Assembly: GCF_000972845.2 (NCBI RefSeq)
Contig: NC_040018.1
Span: 14,419,157-14,483,156, forward strand
Source of the DNA: Larimichthys crocea
Lineage: Eukaryota > Chordata > Actinopteri > Sciaenidae
Length of the DNA stretch: 64,000 nt
Direction: 5' to 3'
Each line of letters starts with the position of its first letter. Position 1 is the stretch's first letter. Positions 1 through 11,800 of the stretch are shown piece after piece. The notes below the pieces were generated by a model, which was given only the letters and a program-made list of their open reading frames with translations, was not told the origin of the DNA and did not search any database. The position numbers and the translations under genes were made by a program.

Positions 1-628
1 TATAGAAGAGCTGACAATAACACATAACTGAAACTGAGGTGGTAGGATGGCTGACCCAAGAGTTTATTGCAAAGTTTATGTAAATGATGCAGTATGGGTG
101 CACCCTTTGTAATATTTACAGCACAGTGGGTGCTTTGTTTGCTTCAGTAACAAACAAACATATTGTAAAGTTATATATTTTCAAGTTTAAGATTATTCCA
201 AAAACACTCATGCAGTAATAAATCCACCATACTCATGTTTACTAAATAATAAGTTATTTCTTTGTTAGAAAACAATGGGAATAACTTTAAAGGCTGGTTC
301 AGTACAAAGGCCTGTATTATCAGAGAGCTGTTCAAATAAACATGACAGCCCTGCCTGCTGCACACTCAGCTCCCATTACATGCTCTTGCAAGTGAACACA
401 TCCTATAACAAACATAAACTGAAAATGAACCAGAAAATGTTAGCTGGGAAAATTTAGGAAAACAAGTAAGAAACAAGTGGCTACAGAGTTAAAAGCAACA
501 AGGGACAAACAGAGAAGGGTGGGGGAAAAAAACACAGGACTGTTTGCAAAATACAAAAAAGAAGGGGGAGTAAAAAGGGGTGAGACAGAGGGATAGTTCC
601 AGTGTCCTGAATCTCTGGGACTTCTTAC
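1..628 (-). other. start of myzap candidate intron 1
   Basis: This lies downstream of the donor of the first coding exon, in transcription order. I see no second exon, RNA gene or repeat that I can name. The reading frames here are short and AT-rich. Confidence 0.4.
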
Positions 629-715
629 CTCACTTAAAGACTCTGGAGAGTCCTCTGTTGTTGTGGTAGTGGTGGTGGTGGTGGAAACCGTTCGTCCAGA
701 ACCGTAGCGAAGCAT
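629..715 (-). CDS. myzap: myzap candidate, first coding exon (29 codons)
   Basis: The minus strand carries ATG at 715-713 followed by MLRYGSGRTVS, a run of nine threonines, then EDSPESLSE, and a strong donor GAG|GTAAGAAG at 628-627. No earlier ATG exists in this frame. Three things suggest MYZAP (a coiled-coil protein of cardiac intercalated discs and other junctions): the MLR start, the Thr/Ser-rich head, and its place as the next same-strand gene after cgnl1, as in human. The exon ends in phase 0. The next exon is not visible in positions 1-628, so the gene continues off the left edge. The nine-Thr tract is encoded by a short ACC-type trinucleotide run. Gene identity rests on synteny plus a short match. 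The exon itself is more certain than its name. Confidence 0.55.
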
Positions 716-1394
716 GTCTCCTCTTATGTCCACTCCACTCCTCGCTTCTCTTCCCCTCTCCCTCTCCGGACCTCCTCCCACCCTTCCTCTCACTCTCCTT
801 CCTGAGTTCTGCTCAAACTCTCTCTTAGAGCGACCATCTGCCCCTGGCTCCAGCCAGGGAAAAGGAAGGGAAATTCCAGTCTGTCACGTCTGGTGTTGGT
901 GGTGGGAGTCCACAGGGCCCCCAGAGGTTCCCTCTCAGTCAGTGAAATGATCAGGTGCAATCCAGTTCCACACAAACACAACTATGCCATTGTTTTAATT
1001 CCAGCCAGACTGCTAGTAAATCCACCTGGCTGACAGGCTTGTCAGTCACTCAGCGACCCTGCCTAAGTCTCTCTGACTCTCTGTGTGTCTCTGAGTACCC
1101 ATCAGACCTGTCAGGCCACATTTCAGTTACCTCCTGCCCTGAGAGCAGGACTTTCACAGGGCGGGTCCTCTTACATGGGCTGGGACAGGTGGAGCACTTC
1201 TTATCAAGAGGTGTGGCTCAAAAAGAAGACTTAGTGTTCACTTCACAGCTGAGGTTTGACAGTATATTCCTGCCAACATTTATACATTTCAATAATCCAG
1301 TTTTAATCCAAAAACTGCAAAATGTATTTGAACTATGTCACAGTTTTTAACTGTTCTTAAAGCTTCTTCTTGAACATTTCTGTTTTATCCTACT

Positions 1395-1475
1395 TTCAAC
1401 TTCCAGTAATATTGTACTTTTTACTCCACTACACTTTATTTGACAGCTATAGTTGCAGTCAACTTTACACACAAA
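1395..1475 (+). repeat. teleost interspersed repeat piece
   Basis: The phrase TACTTTTTACTCCACTACA followed by TTTATTTGACAGCTATAGTT is one I know as a very common dispersed element in spiny-rayed fish genomes. No terminal repeats or coding capacity are visible. The family name is not certain. Confidence 0.6.
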
Positions 1476-2714
1476 ACACATTATTATATTATTATATTAT
1501 ATTATCTCCATCTTGACCAATTTAAATACAGATTACATATTAAAACGGTAATTAGTAGTTTGAACACAAGACTCTTATTTGTATTGGAGTATTTTTGTAG
1601 TGTGGTGTTTCTAGTTTTACTTTACTATTTGAATGCTCACACTGTGTGAGAGAAACTTCTTCCAGTTAAATTACACTTTATACAGAAGGTGCAGGAGGTG
1701 TCTCTTAGTATAACGGTTACTTTAGTCAATAAATTATTGATACTGTTGATAGTGGATAGTGATGAAAAGGAAGACAACAGGTCAAACATTATTTTTTAAT
1801 GTTACCTTCTGTTTCACAATGATGCGATGAATTTATGCTCATCAGCTCATACTTCCTCATCTTGTCCAATATCTTTAAGGAACAGACAGTCATCCTGACA
1901 GCCAGCTCACATTCCTCGTATGAATAGCCTGCAGTCACTCCCATTTAATAGAAACTAGAGACACAGAAGAATAGAGAATCAAGTTTAAAGGCTGAAAGTT
2001 GCCAAGCAAGGTGTACATTATTTCCAAACAAAGATCTGCTGTTAGTTAATAAACTGAACTTTCTACAGGCTGGAGGAGTTAATTAGTAACCAGACATCAA
2101 ACAAATGGTGTTTACTTCTGCAATCAGTGAGTCAGTCACACAGCCAAGCCTGTATCCAAATCCAATGTCACGTGGAAATACATGTGGAAATCCTCACCCA
2201 CAATCATCATCTTCACTTCCTGACGTGATTGTACTGTTTTGTGATCAGAGCTTGATTAAGTCTTGGATTAATGCCACATGGCTGCTCTCATAAGAACGAC
2301 TAGAGAAGCAATTACATTTAGTTTGCTTCTTATGTTAATTCATGTCAACAAGCAGCAACATACATACTTTACTGAAGTACTGTACTTCAGTACAAACTGG
2401 AGGTACGTACCTACTGTCATCTACAATTCAAATGGAAATATTGAACTTTCTACTACACTACAGTTGTTTGAGAGTCGTAGAATAACTATTTTATCTTACG
2501 TACATACACAAATGTGATGAATTGTTATAGATTGAACTGTTCATTAGATCGAAACGATGAATCGATTTTTATTAATTGACTTTTACTTGTCTTCAATGAC
2601 AGTAAGATGAGTAATTTGTTGGTTTGGAGTGTGAAGTACTGGTGTCACATTTTCTAACTTTCAACAGACTAAACAATTAATTGATTAGTCAAAAGACAAT
2701 CTGCAGATTGTCAT

Positions 2715-3560
2715 GGTGCAGGCAAGTCAAGGTGCTTTACAACGCAATAAAAATGAAGCAATGGTAAAAGATTTACAATTAAAAAGTGCAAAAGTACAGA
2801 CAAGATACAAAAGGAAAATACTATTAAAATACTCTACGGTTAGATGCACATTGTGAATGAACTTCCTAAATGTTCTTATTGTATCTTATCCTTCTTGATT
2901 CTAATCTGGCTCTGATTTTGAGGCCTCATCTTGGTCAGAAACCTCACCATCCACAGATGAATGAAGATCATACATGGTAAAGTTCTTCCCCCTACCCCCA
3001 TATATAGTGTTCATTCATTAAAAATACCCTGGCCAAGACAACTGAAAATTCATGTTTATCTGTGTCATCCTGAGCAGAAACAGTTAAAACAAAAAAGCTA
3101 AACTCTACAGGGTAGAGGAGGCAGTGTAAAGTAGAAACGTTTTAGCGTTGACTTGAAAGTGGTCAGAGTCTAGGCTTGTTATATTATCTGGGAGGTCTGT
3201 GTTGCATGATAACAAAAAGCTTCTTCCCCATGTTTTGTTTTAACTCTTGGAACATACAGTCATTCAGCTCAGCCCAGATCCCCTGAGGCTCCAAGAAGCT
3301 TCGTATGGTGAGCCAGAGAAGTTTATAGACCAGCAATAAAAGTTTCATATTAATTCTCTGTGTGACTAGTAGTCATTTTAGAAATGCAGAAGTGTAATGT
3401 GGTTGTATTTCTTAGTTTTCGTCAGGAGCCTAGCAGCAGCGTTCTGAATAAGTTTGAGTTGCTGAGGAGCTTTTGCATTATAATAATCCAATCTACTGGA
3501 AATAAAGGTGTAGGTAAACATCCATAACACAAGGTCTGACTGGAAATGAGCCAGCTACAG
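2715..3560 (+). repeat. degenerate teleost interspersed repeat, about 0.85 kb
   Basis: The segment runs from a 'caaggtgctttacaa' end through 'tggtcagagtctaggct' and 'ccatgttttgttttaactc' to 'cagcagcgttctgaataag' and 'aatccaatctactgga'. This succession of phrases is shared by a repeat family that I recognise across percomorph introns and intergenic DNA. It has no open frame. The edges are approximate and the class (LINE-derived or DNA element) cannot be settled here. Confidence 0.6.
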
Positions 3561-5863
3561 CAATAAAAATTCTGTTTACACAATTTAGTAGTTCTAACAA
3601 TCTAATAATAATTTCAAATATAATAGTACAACACACTTACAGGGACATCATTGTGATTTGAAATACGGTACAATTTGCTAATAAGTAAAGTATGAGTATT
3701 GTTTGTTGTTGTTACAATACATGTGATCAACCAACAACAATAGCTGTTGTCTGTTCAACATCACAGGAATGGAGGAATTCAGATGGAGCTGTACCTAATG
3801 AGTGCCTGACAGAAAAGCACCATTACAGCTGCTGACAGACGAATGTGCCGTCGGTGATAAAGAAGACAGAGCTTCACAATGATGCACTGTGTTCAGAAAT
3901 GCGTGCCAACTGACAGTCTGAACTTCATGCATTGTTTTAGGGGTCATTCAAAGATCTTTCTTTGTTTCTGTCCATGTGTAACTAGAGAAGAATGAACTTT
4001 TAACCCATGTAAATCGAAGCTGCTGCACAAACTTCTTCTTGTCTTTCTTTATGGGTCTTCGTTTTTCAGGTTAAGGACTCCATAGCTGATAGAGAGATAG
4101 TGCATTATAGTATAAAATTGTGTTGCATGTTAAACTGAGCCTACAATACATGAATACACAATCTATCTCATGATAAGTTGGATTCAAATGTTAACGTGTA
4201 TTTTGAGACATAAATCATTTAGCTGCCCCCCCTGCAGTTACTCTGAGAAGCCCCTAGAGATCACAGACCTCCTGTTGAAGACCCGAGCCTTAAAAGATAG
4301 GTTCAGATTTTTTTTATCAGGTTTGTCTTAAATAATACTGCCATGCCCATATATATTATAGTTCTTCGTCCTTGTAAAAATTACTTCCAAAGTTCAGCCG
4401 AGGCAAATATGAAACTTTAGTAGTTCACAAACAAACAGGAGTCAAGTGGTGATCTCTCATAGTTACAGACTGTTTACTATAAAATTCAAACTGTGTTTCC
4501 TTCCTGACCAGAGAGGGAGGGATGGTAACACAAAGAAGGAATTTGCTACTGCAAACACAATCAATTTTGAGGATTTTATTTGTGTAACTGCTGAAGCCTC
4601 ATTATCTTTGACTCAACCACGGAATTTATTTTTGCACAAGATCAGGACTTTGGATTTTTTTGGGTTTCTTTGGATTCCTCCAATTTAAAAAAAGACTTAA
4701 CATGAGCAGGAGGATCACAATGTGTAGATCTGAAAAATGAGAGAAATTAGAGTTGTTCCAATTGAAAGTTGCTCAGCGTAAAAGGAAATGTGAGCAACTT
4801 TATGGATCTATAACAGCCTTTGTTAAATCACTTGTTCAGTGAGCTGAGTGACCTCGTTCAAAAGGGAACAGACGTGTTGAACCTGTTGGTTGCTGACATT
4901 TCTGCCACATGCCCGTCACCTTTACCTGTACACAAGAGTAATTAAGGGATAGTGTGCTTTTTATAATCTCTACTGTGAAAGGGATTATCACATTTCCCCC
5001 CTCAATTATCTCCTCTATAGCTCAGGCTTATGATGCATTTAATAATGTTTTGTTGGCCATCTATATGATGCAACAAAAACTGATCATCTGTGAGTTTATT
5101 TAAGTTGCTCAGCTGGAAGAATTTTCTGAAATTTATGATGCCAATATGAGTTAAATCTTCCTTTATTACTTTACAGAAATGGACTCAGCTGTGTAAAACA
5201 CATATGAGTCACACAATAGAAGTACAGTATGTGTTGTTAAAATACATGACAGGGACTCAACAAACACAAAAGCCTTGAAAGCAGGTTTGACCTGCTGAGG
5301 CATCCAACTGAGTAATGTCAGTAGTTTTAGGAAAAACAAAAACACAATAAAAGTTTGTGGGTGTTGATCTAAAAATAAGAACTGGTTGGTGAACTCCATC
5401 CACCTTTTATCTTCACGCTATAGCCAGTAAACCAGCCATTAATTATTTAGTCTTACAGCAGAACTATTAATCATCAAGATGGAAATATCTGGGGGTTGTT
5501 TCAGTAGAAGACCTCCCTCTTTATGCCCCACTGGGTCTGCAGAGGTCTGACCGCTCAGCCTAGTGATAAAAACCAGCAGCCACCACTCCCACTAACAAAC
5601 CATTTAGTGTTTACCACTTCATTATTAATGCTTATACCTGTGGGAAAATAATGGGGCACAGAAAGAGAGAGGGCATTTCCATTGTCAGTGACCACACAAA
5701 GTAACTCCAAATGTAAAAATTCACTGACATTACTTGTCTCACCTTAGTTGAATGTATAATGTTGAATATTCTTTTTTTCTGTTCATTTCTGATCTCTTAT
5801 CACCTCTCAGTTTATAGAAAAGAACTACAGCTATGAAACTTAATATTTCTGAAGACATTACGA

Positions 5864-5875
5864 CAGCTAGGGGGC
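5864..5875 (+). promoter_or_regulatory. CTCF-like motif (plus orientation)
   Basis: CAGCTAGGGGGC matches the CTCF core CCASYAGRKGGC at 10 of 12 positions, with mismatches at positions 2 and 3, and is followed by AGCA as in many vertebrate sites. It lies between the cgnl1 3' end and the myzap candidate. Occupancy is not known. Confidence 0.35.
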
Positions 5876-6086
5876 AGCATGACACTGTGACATTTTCAAA
5901 AAAATCCTGCCCAGCTGTTTTTATTTTTTCTGTCTGCCTATACTGAATAACCAGTTTTTTTTTTCTAGATCCCTGTACTACTTGTAAAACTTGTATGTTT
6001 CCAATTTAGAAATGTTGAAATAGTGAGCTCCATGTGAATCTAAACCCTTCACGTGACAAAACACCCACGGGTCTCTTCAAGACAAC

Positions 6087-6113
<27 letters not shown>
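6087..6113 (+). repeat. (CT)n microsatellite
   Basis: A perfect CT dinucleotide run of about 27 bases in intergenic DNA. Confidence 0.95.
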
Positions 6114-6117
<4 letters not shown>

Positions 6118-6834
6118 GTCTGTCTCATTATTTCCAAGCAGTCACTCAAGCACATAAAGGAATCCCAAGAATGATCACCTTATTAAGCATACACAACTTT
6201 TCCCTTTTAAGCCGTCCTGCTTGCAGCCCCTATGAGTTTACTGCTTGGCTTGGCACATGAGAGAGAGAGATAATGTGGTGGCACTCAAAAGGTTGATTTG
6301 TTTGTTCCACACAGAATAGCAACAAATGAAGGTCATGCCCTGCCAACAAAAGCCAGTCAGTTAGTGAGAGTAAGAAAGCCCAGTCTATTCACCTCCTTGT
6401 TCTGCTGGTAGGTACGAATGTAAAGAAGGTTTCAGACAAGGAGAGACTGCACATACAGTTTTTATGTGAAATGCGGCACTGACTCAGAGAAAAGTAAAAA
6501 CAGATCTGTAGATTGTGACGTAAATGAATCAAAGAAATATATTTTAAACTGTGTGCTCCAGCTCTACACCAGGAATCAATCTGTTCTTTCTTTTTTCTTT
6601 TTTTTTTACCCCAGAGACTGAAGGAGGTCAAAGATCTGCACTGAAAGGTGATCAGGCCCAAACACGAGATTCATATGCTTCATTTGTTCCAGCAGGAAAA
6701 ATACTGACCTGCTGAGTATGAAATGAAAGATAAAGAGCTGCTATTGACACAGCTGCTTTGACCCCACTGAGATTTTATCAGAGGACGAATGCGGTCAGTG
6801 ACCAATCAGATCATCTCAAAACCAGTGGTGCACT

Positions 6835-6930
6835 GACTCAAGTACTTTACACAAGTATAATTTCTGAGGTACTTGTACTTTTCTTGAGTATTTCCACTAC
6901 ATTCCAAAGCAAACTATTGTTCTTTGTTTC
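6835..6930 (+). repeat. teleost interspersed repeat piece
   Basis: It contains CTCAAGTACTTTACACAAGT and TTGAGTATTTCCACTACATT, which resemble the same dispersed percomorph element as the piece at 1395-1475 ('tactttactc', 'ccactaca'). It is degenerate and non-coding. Confidence 0.5.
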
Positions 6931-7279
6931 CTGCTACGTATCCGATTGCTTTGGTTACTTTGTCGTCACATTTTGTATAGTGCAAGTACCGTTATCTGTC
7001 ATTGCAGTGACTTAACTTGAATTTTCTGGACTATGGTGACCTTTTTCTTGATTCTCAAGCAGCGTCTCTTATTGTTCGTTCAAGATTCTGACACAAAAAA
7101 ATCAAAACAAGTTGATTTCTATCAGAAAGAGGTTGAAATAATCCAGACAGTGATGGTAAAATAGCTGCAAACATGTTAACAGTAAATGATAATATGTATT
7201 TTTATATGTGAAAGGTCTGGAGGAGATCTCTGAATATTAAAATCAGTTTCCAGGAATTAAACAAGGGCAAACCATGTGA

Positions 7280-8672
7280 GAATAACTGGAAGTAACTTTA
7301 TTTTAGTCTCAGCAGGATTTATGAACATATAAATGTGTACAGAGAGGTAGTGGCAGGAATTTGTCTCAATCCACTCTCCCTCAACAGGCGTCAGACTTGG
7401 GCATATTCAGCACAGAGTCAACAGAGAGTGCAAATAATCACAGTGTAGCAAAAACATCATCAATTGTCAGTTTATCCCATGTGAAGAAATTCCCTCATTC
7501 GGTTCAAGGTAAGATCCACACATTCTTTTACAGGCATTTACAAGGCCATAGTATGTACTGTACATGGTGACATGATTCAAACACACATGAACAAGGTTTA
7601 TTAAAAAGACATGTTCGGTATCAACATTGGGAAAAAAAAACAACAACAAAAAAAACACCACAGTTTGAAGATAAAAACAAGTGTTTGCAGTATAATAATT
7701 GTCTTCAGTAATCAATAATCTCAGAAAAGAAAAATGAAAAAAGAAAGATTGAGATTCAAATGATTGTATGCAGCACCCTTTCCCAGTAGATTTATCAGTA
7801 ATACTGTGGTGTGATTAATGTTTGGAGTAACATGTGTGATAAACTGACAATGAATGCCTGTTGATAACATTTTAATGGATCTATATTATGTAGTCAGACC
7901 ATATAAAACTGTATAAAATGAATGTGTGCACAAAGTCCCTCATTTACTGTTCCCTAAACCCGTCACTGAGTCAGGATTTTGTATATGAATAAATAAAAAA
8001 AAAAAGATTCTGTCATCCTCACTTCATATATTCGAATTTGATCTTCATTCTTTAAAAATAAAAACAAAAAAAGGAAAATATATTTTATTTGACTGCATGA
8101 TACAAAAATTAATATTCAGATACTGTATGTAAATTTAACATATACGATAAGCATAAAAAAGTAAGTGTTAATAACTTCACACTGTTCACAAAGGCAGTAC
8201 TCAAAGGTGTTGTTTTACAGTGCATTAAAGAGTGCGTTTTCAAGTTTACTAACGCTAGAATAATCATTGACAAGCATGTGTAATCCACTCAGAATAGCAC
8301 TGACAAATTTACACAAGACTAAATGTGGGAATGTAAAATCACTAGATTAAAACAGTATATACATTTCTACGGGACGGACTAAATCATCAAAAATGTCATC
8401 ATTGATCTCAGAGCTGCTCAAATAATACTGAGTGAATTTATGGACATTGAGATTGTACCCAGAATTATTATCCTGGAGATATGAAGTGTGGATATTTGCA
8501 CAAAAAAACCCAAACATTTTAAATGATCTGAATATTAGCTGGAAAGTCTCTGGAAATAATATTGACACAGATGCTTCGGTGTAATGTCTACAGTTTTGTT
8601 CACACAGATCTTCAGCCGTTTGGTCCGACAGTGATGAATATACAGCAGCTATGCTCAACCTTTATGGTTTGT
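7280..8672 (-). other. cgnl1: cgnl1 3' UTR (predicted)
   Basis: This AT-rich tail follows the stop codon TAA at 8675-8673, inside the last exon. Three AATAAA signals are present, at 8084-8089, 7597-7602 and 7297-7302. The end is inferred from the signals, not from transcript data. Confidence 0.5.
7297..7302 (-). terminator. cgnl1: candidate cgnl1 polyadenylation signal AATAAA
   Basis: Read on the minus strand, AATAAA occurs here about 1.37 kb after the cgnl1 stop codon. Further AATAAA hexamers lie closer to the stop at 7597-7602 and 8084-8089, so alternative 3' ends are possible. I chose the farthest because the sequence up to it is uniformly AT-rich and free of recognisable repeats. Confidence 0.4.
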
Positions 8673-8829
8673 TTACATAGAGAAGGTGGACAAGATGTTA
8701 TCCTGACTCGAGGAGCGCTTGTAACCCGATGATGAGCTGAAGTACGTCTCCCCATCAGTGCTGATGTCATCGTCATCGTCGTCATCGTCATGCAGACTGT
8801 TAAGCAGCGGAGCAGAGTTGCTCTTACGC
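8673..8829 (-). CDS. cgnl1: cgnl1 last coding exon (acidic tail)
   Basis: It begins with the last base of a split Arg codon after an acceptor CAG. It encodes [13 protein letters not shown], eight Asp, [19 protein letters not shown] and a terminal FSM, then TAA. Human CGNL1 has a similar Asp run followed by LSTDG. Confidence 0.93.
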
Positions 8830-11800
8830 CTGGATGAGACAGAACAATATTGTAACTAAGCACACTGAGAATGTCTGTGTATTGTTTTCATCTTATTTTG
8901 TTGTTGTTGTTGTTTACCTCATCTCATTTCGCAGAGCTTTGAGCTGGCTCTGGAGCTGCTCGTTGGCCTCCTGTTGCTCATCCAGGTCTCTCTGTAGCTT
9001 CTTCTTGCTGTGCTCTAGTCGGTCGATCTCCTCCTCAGCCTCATCCATCTGCCGCTTCAAGGCCTTCAGACGCAGATTCAACTTCAAGGAGAATACACAC
9101 GCACAGGATTAAAAAGGGATCAACAAGTATTATCACTATAATGCAGACTATTCACTTAATTAAATGTCTGTAGTGAATTAAGTTTGATGTCTGATGATTA
9201 TAGGGTTGTATTACATACTTGGTCCTTTTGATCTTGCAGTGAGTTATGTTCTTCTTCACCTTGCATCATCATCTCTTTTACCTTCCTCTCTAGCCTGCGG
9301 TTCACCAGCTGCAGGTTGGCACGCTCCCTGAAACACATGCAGCATGATGCATCATACATGTCATACATAATTCGGACTTGCACAAATCTTAAAACTCAAA
9401 GAATTAAGAGCTGGTCAGTTGTTGTAGCCCAAATCCATCAGTGTCTAAGTATGAACTCCAACTTTCATCTGGAAGCTAGAAGTCACCGCCTGGCTGTCAT
9501 ATCCAACCTAATGAACCTCTCTACTTCTCAGTCAACCTTCCCCCTGAAGCTTTTCTCCTACATCATCTTAACCGTGGCGCACTTCATCCCTATTCCCAGT
9601 CGAAGTCTTCGTCTCACCTTTCCTCCCCCTCCAGCCTCTCCTCCAGCTCCTGTATGCGTTCCTCCAGCTGGGCTACCAGGCCCTCTTTGTTGGACTTCTG
9701 GGAGCCCTCTAGATGAGACACTCTGCTCTTCAGGTCTTTATTCTGGAGGTCACAGCGAGAAAAGCAGTGAGGTGCTAAACTGGACAAATGCCTGTTTAAA
9801 CCATAATCATATCAGCGTATGAATGGTATAAATTTGAAAGTGATGTAAGGATGGATACAATCAAATGAACATGATGAAAAGACATATGAATGAAATGAGT
9901 TGGTGCTTTGTTGTGAGCTTGTAGACTAACACTGTGTGTGTAGTTGTTTTCCTCCAGACAGGAGAGTGTGTACCTGTCTCTCCAGAGCCATCTTGTCACA
10001 CTCCAGGTCCTGTCTGCTAGCCCTCTCCTGCAGGAGTTCATTCCTCATCTGCTCCACCTGTCAAGCCGAGTCCAGACACTGTCATCGCTACAGTCCCACA
10101 CAGTCTGATGACAATTATTATCAGACACAGAGTCTGAGACTCACTTGGCAACAGGAGCCGGTGCAGCGCGTGAGTCAAAATTCTAAACAATGGAAGAGTT
10201 AATGCTCAAAGGGCCTCAGTTAATTGGTGGGGTGGATTTTCTTGTTTGGCTGCATTCCACTTTTTGTTGAGATCTTCATGTAAACTCTCAGTGATACTGG
10301 GTTGTAGTGTAAAAACTAAAAGTCTGACAATAGTTTCTGTCAAGAAAATATAGCTGTGTGCTTTCAGACTAGATATAAAATATTAACTTTAAAACGTGGC
10401 AAAACATTTGTGAACTGTGTGCAAATGTAAAATTGTTTGACTTTTTATCTGATAGACTGAATTAAGATCAAAACCACTCGTATGGAGAATCAGAAAGCTA
10501 AAGCTCATTGATTAACTAAACCAGAGGTGAAGCGGGAAGTTGTGGACAGCATGTACATCTCGACTGCTTATGTGAATATGGTAAGCTTTAGAGGTGTTGG
10601 TAGATTTTTTTTTACCAGGCAAGATGTTCGATTTTATGCTAAGTGAGCCTAACCGGCTGCTAGCTTTATATTTTATGGACAGATATGAGATCTCGCCAGG
10701 AAGGTGAATAAGTTGCTTATCTAAAAATGTCCAAATATTTCCTTTAATACTAATCTGCTGTCATCATATATCCACTCACTGAACAAAACAAAACAAACTC
10801 AACTCAGAGAGGCCTCACTTCATGGACTGTTCAGCGATAGTCGAGCTCAAAAGAAAGGGAGGATGAAAACTAATCGATATAGCGGTGATGGTTCTTTCTT
10901 TGTGAGGGGAGCTTAGAATTGGTGATATTTTATGCCAATTAGTGGGTGACAGTGGGCTGCTCTGATGAACGATGGCCCCTATAACTGGTGCACCCAGCAC
11001 AGTGCTTGAGGGAGCTGAATCAGCAGACTGGAACATACAGCGAAACTAATCTGCTTTGTGAAAGACGGCAGGAGAGGAGAGGGGAGATTACTCTCATTTA
11101 GACAGGAGAGGAGCACCTGGTGCCAGGAGAGACGCAGGTGTTCTTCCTGCTGCCTCTGCTGCAACCCCACCACCCCATAGCCATACACCCACCCCCCCTT
11201 CATCCCTACAGACATTAGAGCACACACACACACCAGCACATACCCGCATGCACACGTGTGTGTGTGCGCACAAAACACACACCGCTAGCTCTTAACGTAC
11301 TCCGCTCTGACTGCACAAAGCTCGGGCGTTGCCTTGACAACCGACCTCAGCCTCATGCTGAACCAATGCCACTCAGTCACAATGCCACTCTTTTCTTATT
11401 GCCAAGAATCTTTTAAAAGAGAAACCATTTAAGGAGATTTAAATACTCTACTCAACCACACTAAGCCTCTCTTGATGTTGCTACGCAAATCAATTTCAAA
11501 TTTTGGTCACAACCTTTGAATGTGTGTCAGTTCCAGACTGAGAGGAACCTGTAACCAAGCCAAATCTCACAGGCCTGTCTTTGGAGCTCATAGTTTTGAG
11601 TTGCAAATGTGCCATGAGACTCTGACTGCTGGACTATATGTGCTACACAAGACATACTGTTCTATTAGCAAAGAATCAGTAGAGTTTGCAATAAAGCAGT
11701 GTTATTCCAAAAACTCCAGCACCAACATCGTCCCTCTGATTAGTAAGCACTCTCCCACGAACAAACAACAATCCTAAAAAGCACACGTACTTTATCTAAA

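Larger units (their letters stand above)
716..7290. other. myzap-cgnl1 intergenic region
   Basis: This stretch holds the 5' UTR and promoter area of the myzap candidate (roughly 716-1200; I see no convincing TATA box), then repeat-rich spacer. It contains three teleost interspersed repeat pieces, one CT microsatellite and one CTCF-like motif, each listed separately. Reading frames of 60-131 codons in this stretch lack splice context or family resemblance, and I treat them as chance. Confidence 0.6.

Noticed and set aside
955..1350. 131-codon plus-strand frame upstream of the myzap candidate
   Set aside because: No motif, no splice context and Ser/Leu-rich composition typical of chance frames.
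9316..9822. 168-codon plus-strand frame
   Set aside because: It overlaps two cgnl1 exons on the opposite strand. It is a shadow of the coiled-coil exon at 9618-9742.
11220..11282. CA/GT alternating stretch as a regulatory Z-DNA site
   Set aside because: Such simple-sequence stretches are frequent in fish introns and nothing else here supports a function.
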